Assembly (NCBI RefSeq): GCF_019083965.1 | Contig: NZ_JAHRCY010000038.1 | Coordinates: 1 to 64,000 of the forward strand | Direction: 5' to 3' | From: Catellatospora tritici | Lineage (GTDB): Bacteria > Actinomycetota > Actinomycetes > Mycobacteriales > Micromonosporaceae | DNA length: 64,000 nucleotides | Part shown: one piece after another, positions 6,963 to 14,998 of the stretch | How the letters are laid out: each line of letters opens with the position of its first letter | Position numbering within the stretch: position 1 is the first letter of the stretch | Notes under the pieces: model-generated | The model's database searches: none | Told to the model about the DNA's origin: nothing | The model's input: the letters and a program-made list of their open reading frames with translations, nothing else | Made by a program: the position numbers and the translations under genes

Positions 6963-7979
6963 TCAGCGCAGGCGAGGTGCGGCGGTGCTGTCCCGCACCA
7001 CCAGGCGCGTGGACACCAGCGTGGTGCCGCGCTCGGTCTCGCCGCTGTCGATCTGCCGGAGGATGCCCTCCACGCAGCGGCGTCCCACCTCGGCGAAGTC
7101 CTGATGGACCGTGGTGAGCGGCGGGATGAACGAGCACGCGTCCGGGATGTCGTCGAAGCCGACGACGCTGACGTCGCCCGGCACCGCCCGACCTCGCTCG
7201 TGCAGCGCGCGCAGCACACCCAGGGCCATCTGGTCGTTGGCGGCGAAGACCGCCGTGCAGCCGGGCTCCTCGGCCAGCGCGAGCCCGGCCCGGTAGCCCG
7301 ACTCGGCCGACCAGTCGCCGCGCAGCGGCTCCGGTATCCGACGCCCGGCGGCGGCGAGCGTGTCGCGCCAGGCCTGGGCCCTGCGCTCGCCCGCGAAAGA
7401 ACCCTCGGGCCCCGCCACGTGCCAGACCGTGCGATGGCCGAGTTCCAGCAGGTGGTTCACTGCCTGCCGGGCACCGTCGGCCTGGTCGGTGTCCACGACG
7501 CTGTACCGGTCGCCCGCGTCGGAGTCGACGACCACCACCTGCACGTGCGGGGGCAGCGTCACGGTGGCCGAGTCCAGCAGGTGGACCTCCATGATCACGA
7601 TGATGCCGTCGACGGCCAGCTCGCCCAGGCGGGTGAAGGCGCCGAGCACGCTGTCCTGCGTCGCCATGGCGACGGGGATGAGCGTGATGGCGTATCCCTG
7701 CAGCGCCGCGTGCGTGGCGATCGCCTCGAGGGTGCGGCTGTTGCCGGTGCTGGACAGGGTGAACAGGATGACGCCGATGGTGCGGAACTGGCCGCTCTTG
7801 AGGGCGCGGGCCGCGCTGTTGGGGCGGTAACCCAGCTCCTTCATCGCGGCGAGGACCTGCTGGCGGGTGCTGCCGACGACGCCGGGGTGGCCGGTGGAGA
7901 CCCGGGACACGGTCTGCGAGGAGACCCCGGCCAGGCGAGCCACGTCAGCCATCGACACCCGTGGCTTCGAGCGGCTCAT
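6963..7979 (-). CDS. LacI-family transcriptional repressor of the sugar importer operon
   Basis: 338 residues from ATG 7979 with GGGAGGAG upstream. N-terminal HTH about 9-30 (SMADVARLAGVSSQTVSRV) with hinge helix NSAARALKSG near 53-62, then the two-lobed sugar-binding domain (IGVILFTLSST, DGIIVIMEV, VVDTDQADGARQAVNHLLELGHRTVWHVAGP, AVFAANDQMALGVLRAL, VSVVGFDDIPDACSFIPPLTTV). Canonical length for the family. It is transcribed away from the importer operon; two perfect 16-bp palindromes in the 243-bp divergent gap are its likely operators, which gives autoregulation and control of the operon by a galactan or arabinan fragment (inferred). Confidence 0.92.
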   Translation of the reverse strand: MSRSKPRVSMADVARLAGVSSQTVSRVSTGHPGVVGSTRQQVLAAMKELGYRPNSAARALKSGQFRTIGVILFTLSSTGNSRTLEAIATHAALQGYAITLIPVAMATQDSVLGAFTRLGELAVDGIIVIMEVHLLDSATVTLPPHVQVVVVDSDAGDRYSVVDTDQADGARQAVNHLLELGHRTVWHVAGPEGSFAGERRAQAWRDTLAAAGRRIPEPLRGDWSAESGYRAGLALAEEPGCTAVFAANDQMALGVLRALHERGRAVPGDVSVVGFDDIPDACSFIPPLTTVHQDFAEVGRRCVEGILRQIDSGETERGTTLVSTRLVVRDSTAAPRLR

Positions 7980-8087
7980 TCCGCGCTCCTCCCCCAGGGC
8001 GGCGACGCCGGAGCGCCAGGCCGATGTAACGAATCCGAAACCGCTTCTTGACGCCCGTTCGGCGTCGGTGACACTATCACTCCGCTG

Positions 8088-8103
8088 ATGTTTACGTAAA
8101 CAT
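8088..8103. promoter_or_regulatory. LacI operator 1, perfect 16-bp palindrome
   Basis: ATGTTTACGTAAACAT, with the central CG typical of LacI-family sites. An identical copy lies 77 bp downstream centre to centre, a spacing compatible with looping by a tetramer or paired dimers. Confidence 0.88.
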
Positions 8104-8164
8104 TACGCAGCGTGATGCTGCCCTCCTCCGTGCATCGAATGCGGAGAGCACAGGTCGGCGCCCT

Positions 8165-8180
8165 ATGTTTACGTAAACAT
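8165..8180. promoter_or_regulatory. LacI operator 2, perfect 16-bp palindrome
   Basis: Same 16 bases as 8088-8103, 42 bp before the first permease start codon, suited to block transcription of the importer operon. Confidence 0.88.
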
Positions 8181-8222
8181 CATCCCAAGACGGCCATCAC
8201 GAACTTGTCGGAAGGAGTGGAC

Positions 8223-9143
8223 TTGACGGTGCTTGCCCCTCCGACGATCCAGCGCACCGGCCGTGGCAGTCCGGCGCGACGCCGTATCGCCTGGACCGGC
8301 TGGGCGTTCGTCGGCCCGTTCATGGCGGTGTTCGCGTTCGTGTTCCTCGCCCCCATCGGCTACGCGATCTACCTGAGTCTGTTCCGGACCCGGCTGATCG
8401 GCGGCACCAGCTTCGTCGGCCCGGACAACTACCAGGACGCGTTCACCGATCCGCAGTTCTGGTCGGCGGCGGGGCGAGTGGCGCTGTTCCTGCTGGTCCA
8501 GGTGCCGATCATGCTGTTCCTGGCACTGCTGGTCGCGCTGGCGATCGACAGCGGCAGGCTCTACGGCAAGGCGTTCTTCCGGGTCGCCGTCTTCATGCCG
8601 TACGCGGTGCCCGCCGTGGTGGCCACGCTGATGTGGGGCTTCATGTACGGGTCCCGGTTCGGCCTGGTCGGCAACATCAACGAGGCGCTCGGCGTGTCGC
8701 TGCCCGATCCCCTCTCCCCCGACCTGATCCTCGCCTCGATCGGCAACATCGTGACCTGGGAGTTCGTCGGGTACAACATGCTGATCTTCTACAGCGCGCT
8801 ACAGGTGGTGCCGAAGTCGCTGTACGAGGCCGCCGAGATCGACGGCGCCGGCCAACTGCAGGTGATCCGGTCGATCAAGCTGCCCGCGATCCGCGGCGCG
8901 CTGCTGATCGCCACCATCTTCTCGATCATCGGCAGCTTCCAGCTGTTCAACGAGCCGAACATCCTGCAGAGCCTGGCCCCGAACGTGATCACCACGTACT
9001 TCACCCCGAACATGTACGCGTACTCGCTGTCCTTCTCCGGCCAGCAGTACAACTACTCCGCGACCGTCGCCATCGTGATGGGCATCCTCACGGTGATCGT
9101 CGCCTACGCCGTCCAGCTGCGCGGCACGCGGAAGGAGCGGTAG
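8223..9143 (+). CDS. Sugar ABC transporter permease, MalF-type
   Basis: About 306 residues. TTG 8223 is preferred (GGAAGGAG 5 nt upstream); GTG 8229 is the alternative. The frame extends to 8112 but that part crosses the second operator. Six predicted membrane helices (first WAFVGPFMAVFAFVFLAPIGYAI). The cytoplasmic EAA loop, EAAEIDGAGQLQVIRSIKLP, is the docking site for the ATPase. First gene of a permease-permease-lipoprotein-GH42 operon. No ATPase gene is present, so a shared MsiK-like ATPase encoded elsewhere is presumed. Confidence 0.93.
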   Translation: MTVLAPPTIQRTGRGSPARRRIAWTGWAFVGPFMAVFAFVFLAPIGYAIYLSLFRTRLIGGTSFVGPDNYQDAFTDPQFWSAAGRVALFLLVQVPIMLFLALLVALAIDSGRLYGKAFFRVAVFMPYAVPAVVATLMWGFMYGSRFGLVGNINEALGVSLPDPLSPDLILASIGNIVTWEFVGYNMLIFYSALQVVPKSLYEAAEIDGAGQLQVIRSIKLPAIRGALLIATIFSIIGSFQLFNEPNILQSLAPNVITTYFTPNMYAYSLSFSGQQYNYSATVAIVMGILTVIVAYAVQLRGTRKER

Positions 9144-9146
9144 GCG

Positions 9147-10001
9147 ATGACCCCCCGAAAGGGCGGGCGCAGCCCGCTGCTGACCGTGCTGACCGCCGTC
9201 ATGCTGGTGTACAGCCTGGTGCCGCTGGTCTGGCTGTTCATCAACGCCACCAAGACCCAGGCGGGCCTGTTCGACTCGTTCGGGCTGTGGTTCTCCGGCG
9301 ACTTCTCGCTCTGGCAGAACATCCGCGACACCCTCGGCTACGACGACGGCGTCTTCGTCCGGTGGCTGCTCAACACCCTGCTCTACGTGGTGCTGGGCGC
9401 CGGCGGCGCCACCGCGCTGGCCACCCTCGGCGGCTACGCCCTGGCAAAGTTCGACTTCCCGGGCAAGCGCGGCGTGTTCGCCGTCGTCATCGGCGCCGTC
9501 GCGGTGCCGGGCACGGCCCTGGCCGTACCCACGTTCCTCATGTTCTCCAAGCTCGGGCTGACCAACACGCCCTGGGCGGTGATCATCCCCTCGCTGATCT
9601 CACCGTTCGGTCTCTACCTCATGTGGACGTTCGCGGCGTCGGCGATCCCGGGCGAACTCATGGAGGCCGCACGGGTGGACGGCGCCGGCGAGCTGCGTAC
9701 GTTCCTGCGCATCTGCGTGCCGCTGCTGGCGCCGGGCATCGTCACGGTGGCCCTGTTCACCATGGTCGCCACCTGGAACAACTACTTCCTGCCGCTGATC
9801 ATGCTCAAGGATCCGGACTGGTACCCGCTGACCCTGGGCCTCAACTCGTGGAACGACCAGGCCACCACCGCGGGCGGCGACGTCATCTTCAACCTCGTGA
9901 TCACCGGCTCGCTGCTGACGATCCTGCCGCTGCTGGCCGCCTTCCTCTTCCTCCAGCGCTACTGGCAGTCCGGCCTCGCCGCCGGCGGCGTCAAGGACTG
10001 A
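9147..10001 (+). CDS. Sugar ABC transporter permease, MalG-type
   Basis: 284 residues from ATG 9147, 3 nt after the first permease stop, so the two are translationally linked. Six predicted membrane helices; EAA loop EAARVDGAGELRTFLRICVP followed by LLAPGIVTVALF. Forms the heterodimeric channel with the preceding permease. Confidence 0.93.
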   Translation: MTPRKGGRSPLLTVLTAVMLVYSLVPLVWLFINATKTQAGLFDSFGLWFSGDFSLWQNIRDTLGYDDGVFVRWLLNTLLYVVLGAGGATALATLGGYALAKFDFPGKRGVFAVVIGAVAVPGTALAVPTFLMFSKLGLTNTPWAVIIPSLISPFGLYLMWTFAASAIPGELMEAARVDGAGELRTFLRICVPLLAPGIVTVALFTMVATWNNYFLPLIMLKDPDWYPLTLGLNSWNDQATTAGGDVIFNLVITGSLLTILPLLAAFLFLQRYWQSGLAAGGVKD

Positions 10002-10051
10002 TCCCGCAACACCGTCCCACCAGCGCAACACCCCCGTTTGAGAGGACACAC

Positions 10052-11398
10052 ATGTCGTTCACCAACCGCCGCGCGTTCCTGCGCACGGCCGCGCTCGCCA
10101 CCGCCGCGGTCACGGCCGTGGCGCTGGCCGCCTGCGGCAACGACTCCGACAGCGGCGACACGACCGCTCCGGTCAGCGCCGACCAGGTGCAGGCCGCCCT
10201 CGACAAGGGCGGCTCGATCACCGTCTGGGCCTGGGAGCCGACGCTCAAGCAGGTCGTCACCTCGTTCGAGGCGAAGTACCCCAAGGTGAAGGTGAACCTG
10301 GTCAACGCCGGCACCGGCAACGACCAGTACACCGCGCTGCAGAACGCCATCGCGGCGGGCTCCGGCGTGCCGGACGTGGCGCAGGTCGAGTACTACGCCC
10401 TGCCGCAGTTCGCCCTCGGCAAATCCCTGACCGACCTGTCCGCCCTGGGCGCGAACGAGCTGGACGGCACGTTCACCCCCGGCCCGTGGTCGTCGGTGAA
10501 GGTCTCCGGCGGCACCTACGGCCTGCCGATGGACTCCGGCCCGATGGCGCTGTTCTACAACAAGGACGTCTTCGACAAGTACCAGATCGCGGTGCCGACC
10601 ACCTGGGACGAGTACGTCGCGGCCGCCAGGAAGCTGCACGCCGCCGACCCGAAGGCGTACATCACCAACGACACCGGCGACGCCGGGTTCACCACCAGCC
10701 TGATCTGGCAGGCGGGCGGCAAGCCGTTCACCGTCGACGGCACCAAGGTGAACATCAACCTGGCCGACGACGGGTCCACCAAGTTCGCCACCACCTGGCA
10801 GCAGCTCATCAGCGACAAGCTGGTCGCGCCGGTCGGCTCGTGGAGCGACGGCTGGTACAAGGGCCTCGGTGACGGCACCATCGCCACGCTCGTCATCGGC
10901 GCCTGGATGCCGGCGAACCTGGAGTCCGGCGTGCCCGCCGCCAAGGGCAAGTGGCGCGTCGCCCCGATGCCGCAGTGGACCGCCGGTGGCACCGCCGCCG
11001 CCGAGAACGGCGGCAGCTCGCTGGCCATCCCGAAGGCGGGCAGCAACAACGCGCTGGCGTACGGCTTCCTCAAGTACGCCACGGCGGGTGCGGGTGTGCA
11101 GATCCGCGTCGACAACGGCGCCTTCCCCGCCACGAACGCCGAGCTCAAGTCGGACGCGTTCCTGAACAAGGAGTTCCCGTACTTCGGTGGGCAGAAGGCC
11201 AACCAGGTCTTCGCCCAGTCGGCCGCCAACGTCGTGAAGGGCTGGTCGTACCTGCCGTTCCAGGTCTACGCCAACAGCATCTTCAACGACACCGTCGGCA
11301 AGGCGTACGTCTCGAGCACGACCCTGGCCGACGCCCTGAAGGCGTGGCAGGAGGCGTCCGCGAAGTACGGCAAGGACCAGGGCTTCACGGTCGGCTGA
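10052..11398 (+). CDS. Sugar-binding lipoprotein of the ABC importer
   Basis: 448 residues from ATG 10052 (GAGAGGA upstream). The N-terminus RRAFLRTAA followed by a short hydrophobic core and lipobox LAAC (Cys28) indicates a lipoprotein, probably exported by Tat because of the twin arginine. The rest is a cluster-B (MalE-like) binding protein: ITVWAWEPTLKQVVTSFEAKYP, GSGVPDVAQVEYYALPQFA, YGLPMDSGPMALFYNKDVF. The ligand is probably an oligosaccharide released by the secreted enzymes, handed to the two permeases and cleaved inside by the GH42 enzyme encoded next. Confidence 0.93.
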   Translation: MSFTNRRAFLRTAALATAAVTAVALAACGNDSDSGDTTAPVSADQVQAALDKGGSITVWAWEPTLKQVVTSFEAKYPKVKVNLVNAGTGNDQYTALQNAIAAGSGVPDVAQVEYYALPQFALGKSLTDLSALGANELDGTFTPGPWSSVKVSGGTYGLPMDSGPMALFYNKDVFDKYQIAVPTTWDEYVAAARKLHAADPKAYITNDTGDAGFTTSLIWQAGGKPFTVDGTKVNINLADDGSTKFATTWQQLISDKLVAPVGSWSDGWYKGLGDGTIATLVIGAWMPANLESGVPAAKGKWRVAPMPQWTAGGTAAAENGGSSLAIPKAGSNNALAYGFLKYATAGAGVQIRVDNGAFPATNAELKSDAFLNKEFPYFGGQKANQVFAQSAANVVKGWSYLPFQVYANSIFNDTVGKAYVSSTTLADALKAWQEASAKYGKDQGFTVG

Positions 11399-11486
11399 CC
11401 GCCGACCCCGGTGCCGCGCGACGGGTCCCGGACCTGTCCGCGGCACCGGCCCAGCCCTGCCCGCAGAACCTCGCAAGGAGCACCCC

Positions 11487-13523
11487 GTGACCCACCCCGC
11501 CCGTCCGCAGTGGCTGCGCCGACCCGACCACGCCACGCCGGGCCTCGCCTTCGGCGCCGACTACAATCCCGAGCAGTGGCCCCGCGAGGTCTGGCGCGAC
11601 GACGTACGCCTCATGCGGGAAGCGGGCGTCAACATCGTCTCGCTCGGCATCTTCTCCTGGGCCCGCCTACAGCCGGGCGCGGACACGTGGCGCTTCGACT
11701 GGCTCGACGAGGTCATGGCCCTGCTGCACGACCACGGCATCGCCGTGGACCTGGCCACCGCCACCGCCTCACCGCCGCCCTGGCTCACCGCGAAGCACCC
11801 CGAGATCCTGCCGGTCAACGCGCGAGGCGAGACGATCTGGCCGGGCGGCCGCCAGCACTGGCGACCCACCTCGCCGGTCTTCCGGTCGTACGCCCTGCGC
11901 CTGGTCGAGGCGCTGGCCGGGCGCTACGCCGACCACCCGGCGCTCGCCGCCTGGCACGTGTCCAACGAGCTGGGCTGCCACAACGTGTACGACTACTCCG
12001 ACGACGCGGCGCACGCCTTCCGCACCTGGCTGCGTGCGCGCTACGCCACCCTCGACGCGCTCAACCACGCGTGGGGCACCGCCTTCTGGTCGCAGGAGTA
12101 CGGCGACTGGGCGCAGATCCTCCCGCCGCGCCTGGCCGCCACCCACCCCAACCCGACCCAGCAGCTGGACTTCAAGCGCTTCTCCTCCGAGGCGCTGCGC
12201 GAGCATCTGCGGGCCGAGCGCGACATCCTGCGCCGGTACACCCCCGACGTGCCCGTCACCACCAACTTCATGATCATGGGTGGTACCAAGGGCATGGACT
12301 ACGCCGCCTGGGCCGCCGACGTCGACTTCGTCTCCAACGACCACTACCTCGAACCCGGCCCGCAGGGTCTCGACGAGCTGTCCTTCTCGGCGAACCTGAC
12401 CGGCAACATCGCCGGCGGTCGACCGTGGTTCCTGATGGAACACGCGACCAGCGCGGTCAACTGGCAGCCCGTCAACGTGGCCAAGAAGCAGGGCGAGCTG
12501 GCCCGCGACTCGCTCACCCACGTCGCGCACGGCGCCGACGCGGTCTGCTTCTTCCAGTGGCGCCAGTCCGCGGCCGGTGCGGAGAAGTTTCACTCGGCCA
12601 TGGTTCCCCACGCCGGTTCCGACAGCGACGTCTTCCGTTCCGTCACCCGCCTCGGTGCCACCCTGCGCGACCTGGCGCCACTGGCCGGCGCCCACCGGGA
12701 GCAGGCCCCGGCCGCGATCGTCTTCCACTGGGAGTCGTGGTGGGCCGCCGAAGCCGACTCGCACCCGAGCGACCTGCTGCGCTACCGGGAGGAAGCCCTC
12801 GACTGGTACACCGCGTTCCTCGACCTCGGCATCCGCGTCGACGTCGTGCCGCTCGGCACGCCGCTGGCCGGTTACCGGCTGGTCGTCGCGCCGATCCTGC
12901 ACATGATCAGCGAGCCGGTCGCCGAGGACCTGCGCGGCTACGTCGAATCCGGCGGCCATCTGGTGACGACGTACTTCTCGGGCATCGTCGACGAGCACGA
13001 CCACGTGTGGCTCGGCGGCCACCCCGGCGCCCTGCGCGACCTGCTCGGGATCCGGGTCGAGGAGTTCGCTCCGCTGCGGCGGGGCGAGACCGTTCCGCTC
13101 GACCTGGGGTTGGACGCGAGCCTGTGGTCCGAGCACGTCCAGGTGACCTCGCCGGACGTCACCGTGCTGGCCCGGTACGCGGGCGGAGAGTTGGCCGGGC
13201 GCCCCGCCGTCACGAGGCGGACCGTGGGTGCGGGCTCGGCGGCGTACGCGTCCACCTGTCTGGGCCCGGCGGGCCTCACCCGGGTGCTGGGCACGTTGGC
13301 CGAGGCGGCGGGCGTGGCGAGCGAGCTCCCGCCGAGCGTACGCGGGCAGGTCGAACTCGCGGTGCGGCGGCAGGACGAGGTCCGATACGCGTTCCTCGTC
13401 AACCGCACCGACCGGACGGTGACCGTCGCCGGCATGGCCGGTGAGCCGCTGGTCGGAACCCGGGGCCCGGACGGCGGCATTGCTGTCGGACCGAGGGGCG
13501 TGGCCGTGCTCCGCCAGAGCTGA
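11487..13523 (+). CDS. GH42 beta-galactosidase, intracellular
   Basis: 678 residues from GTG 11487 (AAGGAG upstream), no signal peptide. Domain A is a TIM barrel (GADYNPEQWP.. WRFDWLDEVM.. TASPPPWL) with the acid/base glutamate in HVSNELGCHN and the nucleophile in FLMEHATSAVNW. Domain B trimerisation (glutaminase-like, about 390-610) and a C-terminal beta domain (about 615-678, YAFLVNRTDRTVTVAG) follow. Full length for the family. As the last gene of the importer operon it probably hydrolyses imported beta-linked galacto-oligosaccharides to galactose. Confidence 0.93.
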   Translation: MTHPARPQWLRRPDHATPGLAFGADYNPEQWPREVWRDDVRLMREAGVNIVSLGIFSWARLQPGADTWRFDWLDEVMALLHDHGIAVDLATATASPPPWLTAKHPEILPVNARGETIWPGGRQHWRPTSPVFRSYALRLVEALAGRYADHPALAAWHVSNELGCHNVYDYSDDAAHAFRTWLRARYATLDALNHAWGTAFWSQEYGDWAQILPPRLAATHPNPTQQLDFKRFSSEALREHLRAERDILRRYTPDVPVTTNFMIMGGTKGMDYAAWAADVDFVSNDHYLEPGPQGLDELSFSANLTGNIAGGRPWFLMEHATSAVNWQPVNVAKKQGELARDSLTHVAHGADAVCFFQWRQSAAGAEKFHSAMVPHAGSDSDVFRSVTRLGATLRDLAPLAGAHREQAPAAIVFHWESWWAAEADSHPSDLLRYREEALDWYTAFLDLGIRVDVVPLGTPLAGYRLVVAPILHMISEPVAEDLRGYVESGGHLVTTYFSGIVDEHDHVWLGGHPGALRDLLGIRVEEFAPLRRGETVPLDLGLDASLWSEHVQVTSPDVTVLARYAGGELAGRPAVTRRTVGAGSAAYASTCLGPAGLTRVLGTLAEAAGVASELPPSVRGQVELAVRRQDEVRYAFLVNRTDRTVTVAGMAGEPLVGTRGPDGGIAVGPRGVAVLRQS

Positions 13524-13827
13524 CCCACCTCACTGCGTTCACCGAAGTCGGCATCTCACGCCTCGCCCGCCGTGGGCGTGACGGCCGCGCGAGCCAGGAC
13601 CTGTCGTACGGGTAGCTGCCCATCATCGGCCCTCGCAGGGACCTGTTCTCCAACGAAGCCGGCATGGGCAGCGCATCCGACGTATGGCCCTGAACAGCGC
13701 CTCGGCACTCGATCGCGCCCCAGACCAGCCGCATCACCAGTGGCAAATCGTCGTGCCCGGACCGGCCTGCCGGCTATCCTGACCGCACACCGAGCTCACC
13801 GCGGTAGCCGGGGCTGACCGTGCTCGG
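13524..13827. other. Intergenic gap between convergent genes
   Basis: About 300 bp without a supportable gene; small open frames here have no recognisable motifs or ribosome sites. The only structure seen is TGACCG-TGCT-CGGTCA at 13815-13830, overlapping the stop codon of the deacetylase gene, possibly part of a weak terminator. Confidence 0.5.
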
Positions 13828-14547
13828 TCACATTCGGCGCAGCTCGAACGCGGCCGCGCGCCGGCCGCCGAAGCGAGGGGCGACCAGGTCTGCCATCTGC
13901 TCGAGGAACCGGCGTGGCGAGGCCATCTGACCGCCGAGCGCCTGCAGGTAGGCGCGGTGGGCCTGCAGCGACGCCACGGCGCGTTCCATCGTGTCGGTGA
14001 TGTCGACGGCGTGGGTTGGCTGCGGCGATCCGCCGACGGCGGCGTAACGCACGCCGGTCCACGGGGGCAGCTGCTCGGCGATTTCGGGGAAGATCCAGCG
14101 GTTTGCCGCGTCACCGATGGCGTCCAGTGTCGCTCGGCCGACGTGCCGGTGGTCGGGGGTGTTCCAGCCGCCGCCCAGCCAGGTGTCGTGCAGGTTCCCC
14201 ACGAGCACCAGTTCCGGGCGGTGCCGACGGATCGCGGCGGCGATGTCGCGGCGCAGCCGCAGCCCGTACTCGATGACGCCGTCGCGGTGGTCGAGGAACT
14301 CCACCTGCGACACACCGACCAAAGCGGCGGCTGTGCGCTGCTCGGCCTCGCGCAGCGGCCCGCACTGCTCGGGCGGGATCGTGTCGATACCGGCCTCACC
14401 CCGGGTGACGATGGTGTAGCGCACGTCCTTGCCGGCCGTGGTCCAGGCTGCGACGGCGCCCGCGACCGCGTACTCCACGTCGTCGGGATGGGCCGCGACG
14501 GCCAGGGCGCGGGTCCAATCCTGCGGCATCTGCTCCAGCCGGTCCAT
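13828..14547 (-). CDS. PIG-L/LmbE-family zinc N-deacetylase
   Basis: 239 residues from ATG 14547. The zinc motif AHPDD (H20, D23) follows the first strand; TRGEAG, the EFLDHRDG block and a later HRHVGRATLDAIGDAA, with a histidine in the third metal-ligand position, complete the family pattern. Members deacetylate N-acetylglucosamine conjugates (mycothiol pathway MshB/Mca, antibiotic precursors) or hydrolyse related amides. It is divergent from the small peptide/radical SAM operon across a 123-bp gap; a role in processing that product is possible but unproven. It could equally be a housekeeping paralogue. Confidence 0.85.
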   Translation of the reverse strand: MDRLEQMPQDWTRALAVAAHPDDVEYAVAGAVAAWTTAGKDVRYTIVTRGEAGIDTIPPEQCGPLREAEQRTAAALVGVSQVEFLDHRDGVIEYGLRLRRDIAAAIRRHRPELVLVGNLHDTWLGGGWNTPDHRHVGRATLDAIGDAANRWIFPEIAEQLPPWTGVRYAAVGGSPQPTHAVDITDTMERAVASLQAHRAYLQALGGQMASPRRFLEQMADLVAPRFGGRRAAAFELRRM

Positions 14548-14670
14548 GACGCGACACTACGCCGGGTGCACCGAGTACCCCAATTCGGGCATTGCTGGAA
14601 ATAATTGGGCATCGGTATGTTCGGTACCTCACCACCCATATCAGGGTGAAAGTAGCGGAGGAGGAACCTG
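14548..14670. promoter_or_regulatory. Divergent promoter region with inverted repeat
   Basis: The 123-bp gap holds CCCAATT (14579-14585) and AATTGGG (14603-14609), an inverted repeat with a 17-bp spacer in a locally AT-rich patch, suited to a dimeric regulator. GGAGGAGG immediately before 14671 is the ribosome site of the peptide gene. No clear consensus promoter hexamers. Confidence 0.4.
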
Positions 14671-14922
14671 ATGCCACCCAAGGTCCCCGAAGTCGACCGG
14701 AACGCCCTCAGCAATGACCTGCTCGCCGTGCTCGCCAAACACGGCGTAGAGGCGCTGCCGTCCGATGTCACCGCGGCGCCCGCCACCGCCGCCCGCGGAC
14801 CGCGCGACGGCAGCCTTGCTGCCAGCTACATCCGCGAGATCATCACCGGTGACCAGGCCTTCGACGAACAAGTCCTGACCCAGGTCAGCTCGCTGCTCGC
14901 CCGTGGGGGCGGCGGCCTGTAG
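14671..14922 (+). CDS. Small protein, candidate RiPP precursor of the radical SAM locus
   Basis: 83 residues from ATG 14671 with an excellent GGAGGAGG site 6 nt upstream. No signal peptide, no Cys or Trp, one Tyr. The first half contains an amphipathic stretch (NALSNDLLAVLAKHGVEAL) like a leader or recognition helix. The second half has an Ala/Gly-rich linker, then GSLAASYIREIITGDQAFDE and QVLTQVSSLL, ending RGGGGL. It is followed after 76 nt by two radical SAM genes and separated from them by a hairpin, a common RiPP arrangement that favours excess precursor. It could instead be a small carrier or recognition partner; no core peptide boundary can be proved. Confidence 0.6.
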   Translation: MPPKVPEVDRNALSNDLLAVLAKHGVEALPSDVTAAPATAARGPRDGSLAASYIREIITGDQAFDEQVLTQVSSLLARGGGGL

Positions 14923-14933
14923 CAACCCAGCTC

Positions 14934-14964
14934 GGCGGGAGGAACCGTCGCGGCTTCTCCCGCC
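14934..14964 (+). terminator. Stable hairpin between peptide gene and first radical SAM gene (partial terminator)
   Basis: GGCGGGAG (14934-14941) pairs with 14957-14964, then about five more pairs close a TCG loop (14948-14950), interrupted by single-base bulges. It begins 12 nt after the peptide stop and ends 35 nt before the next start. No U tract. Likely attenuates read-through or stabilises the upstream message. Confidence 0.55.
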
Positions 14965-14998
14965 CGACAAGCCCACGACGCCCCAGGGAGCTCCCGAC

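Noticed and set aside
13399..13746. 115-codon minus-strand frame downstream of the GH42 gene
   Set aside because: Starts in the gap and runs antisense into GH42; no motif or ribosome site.
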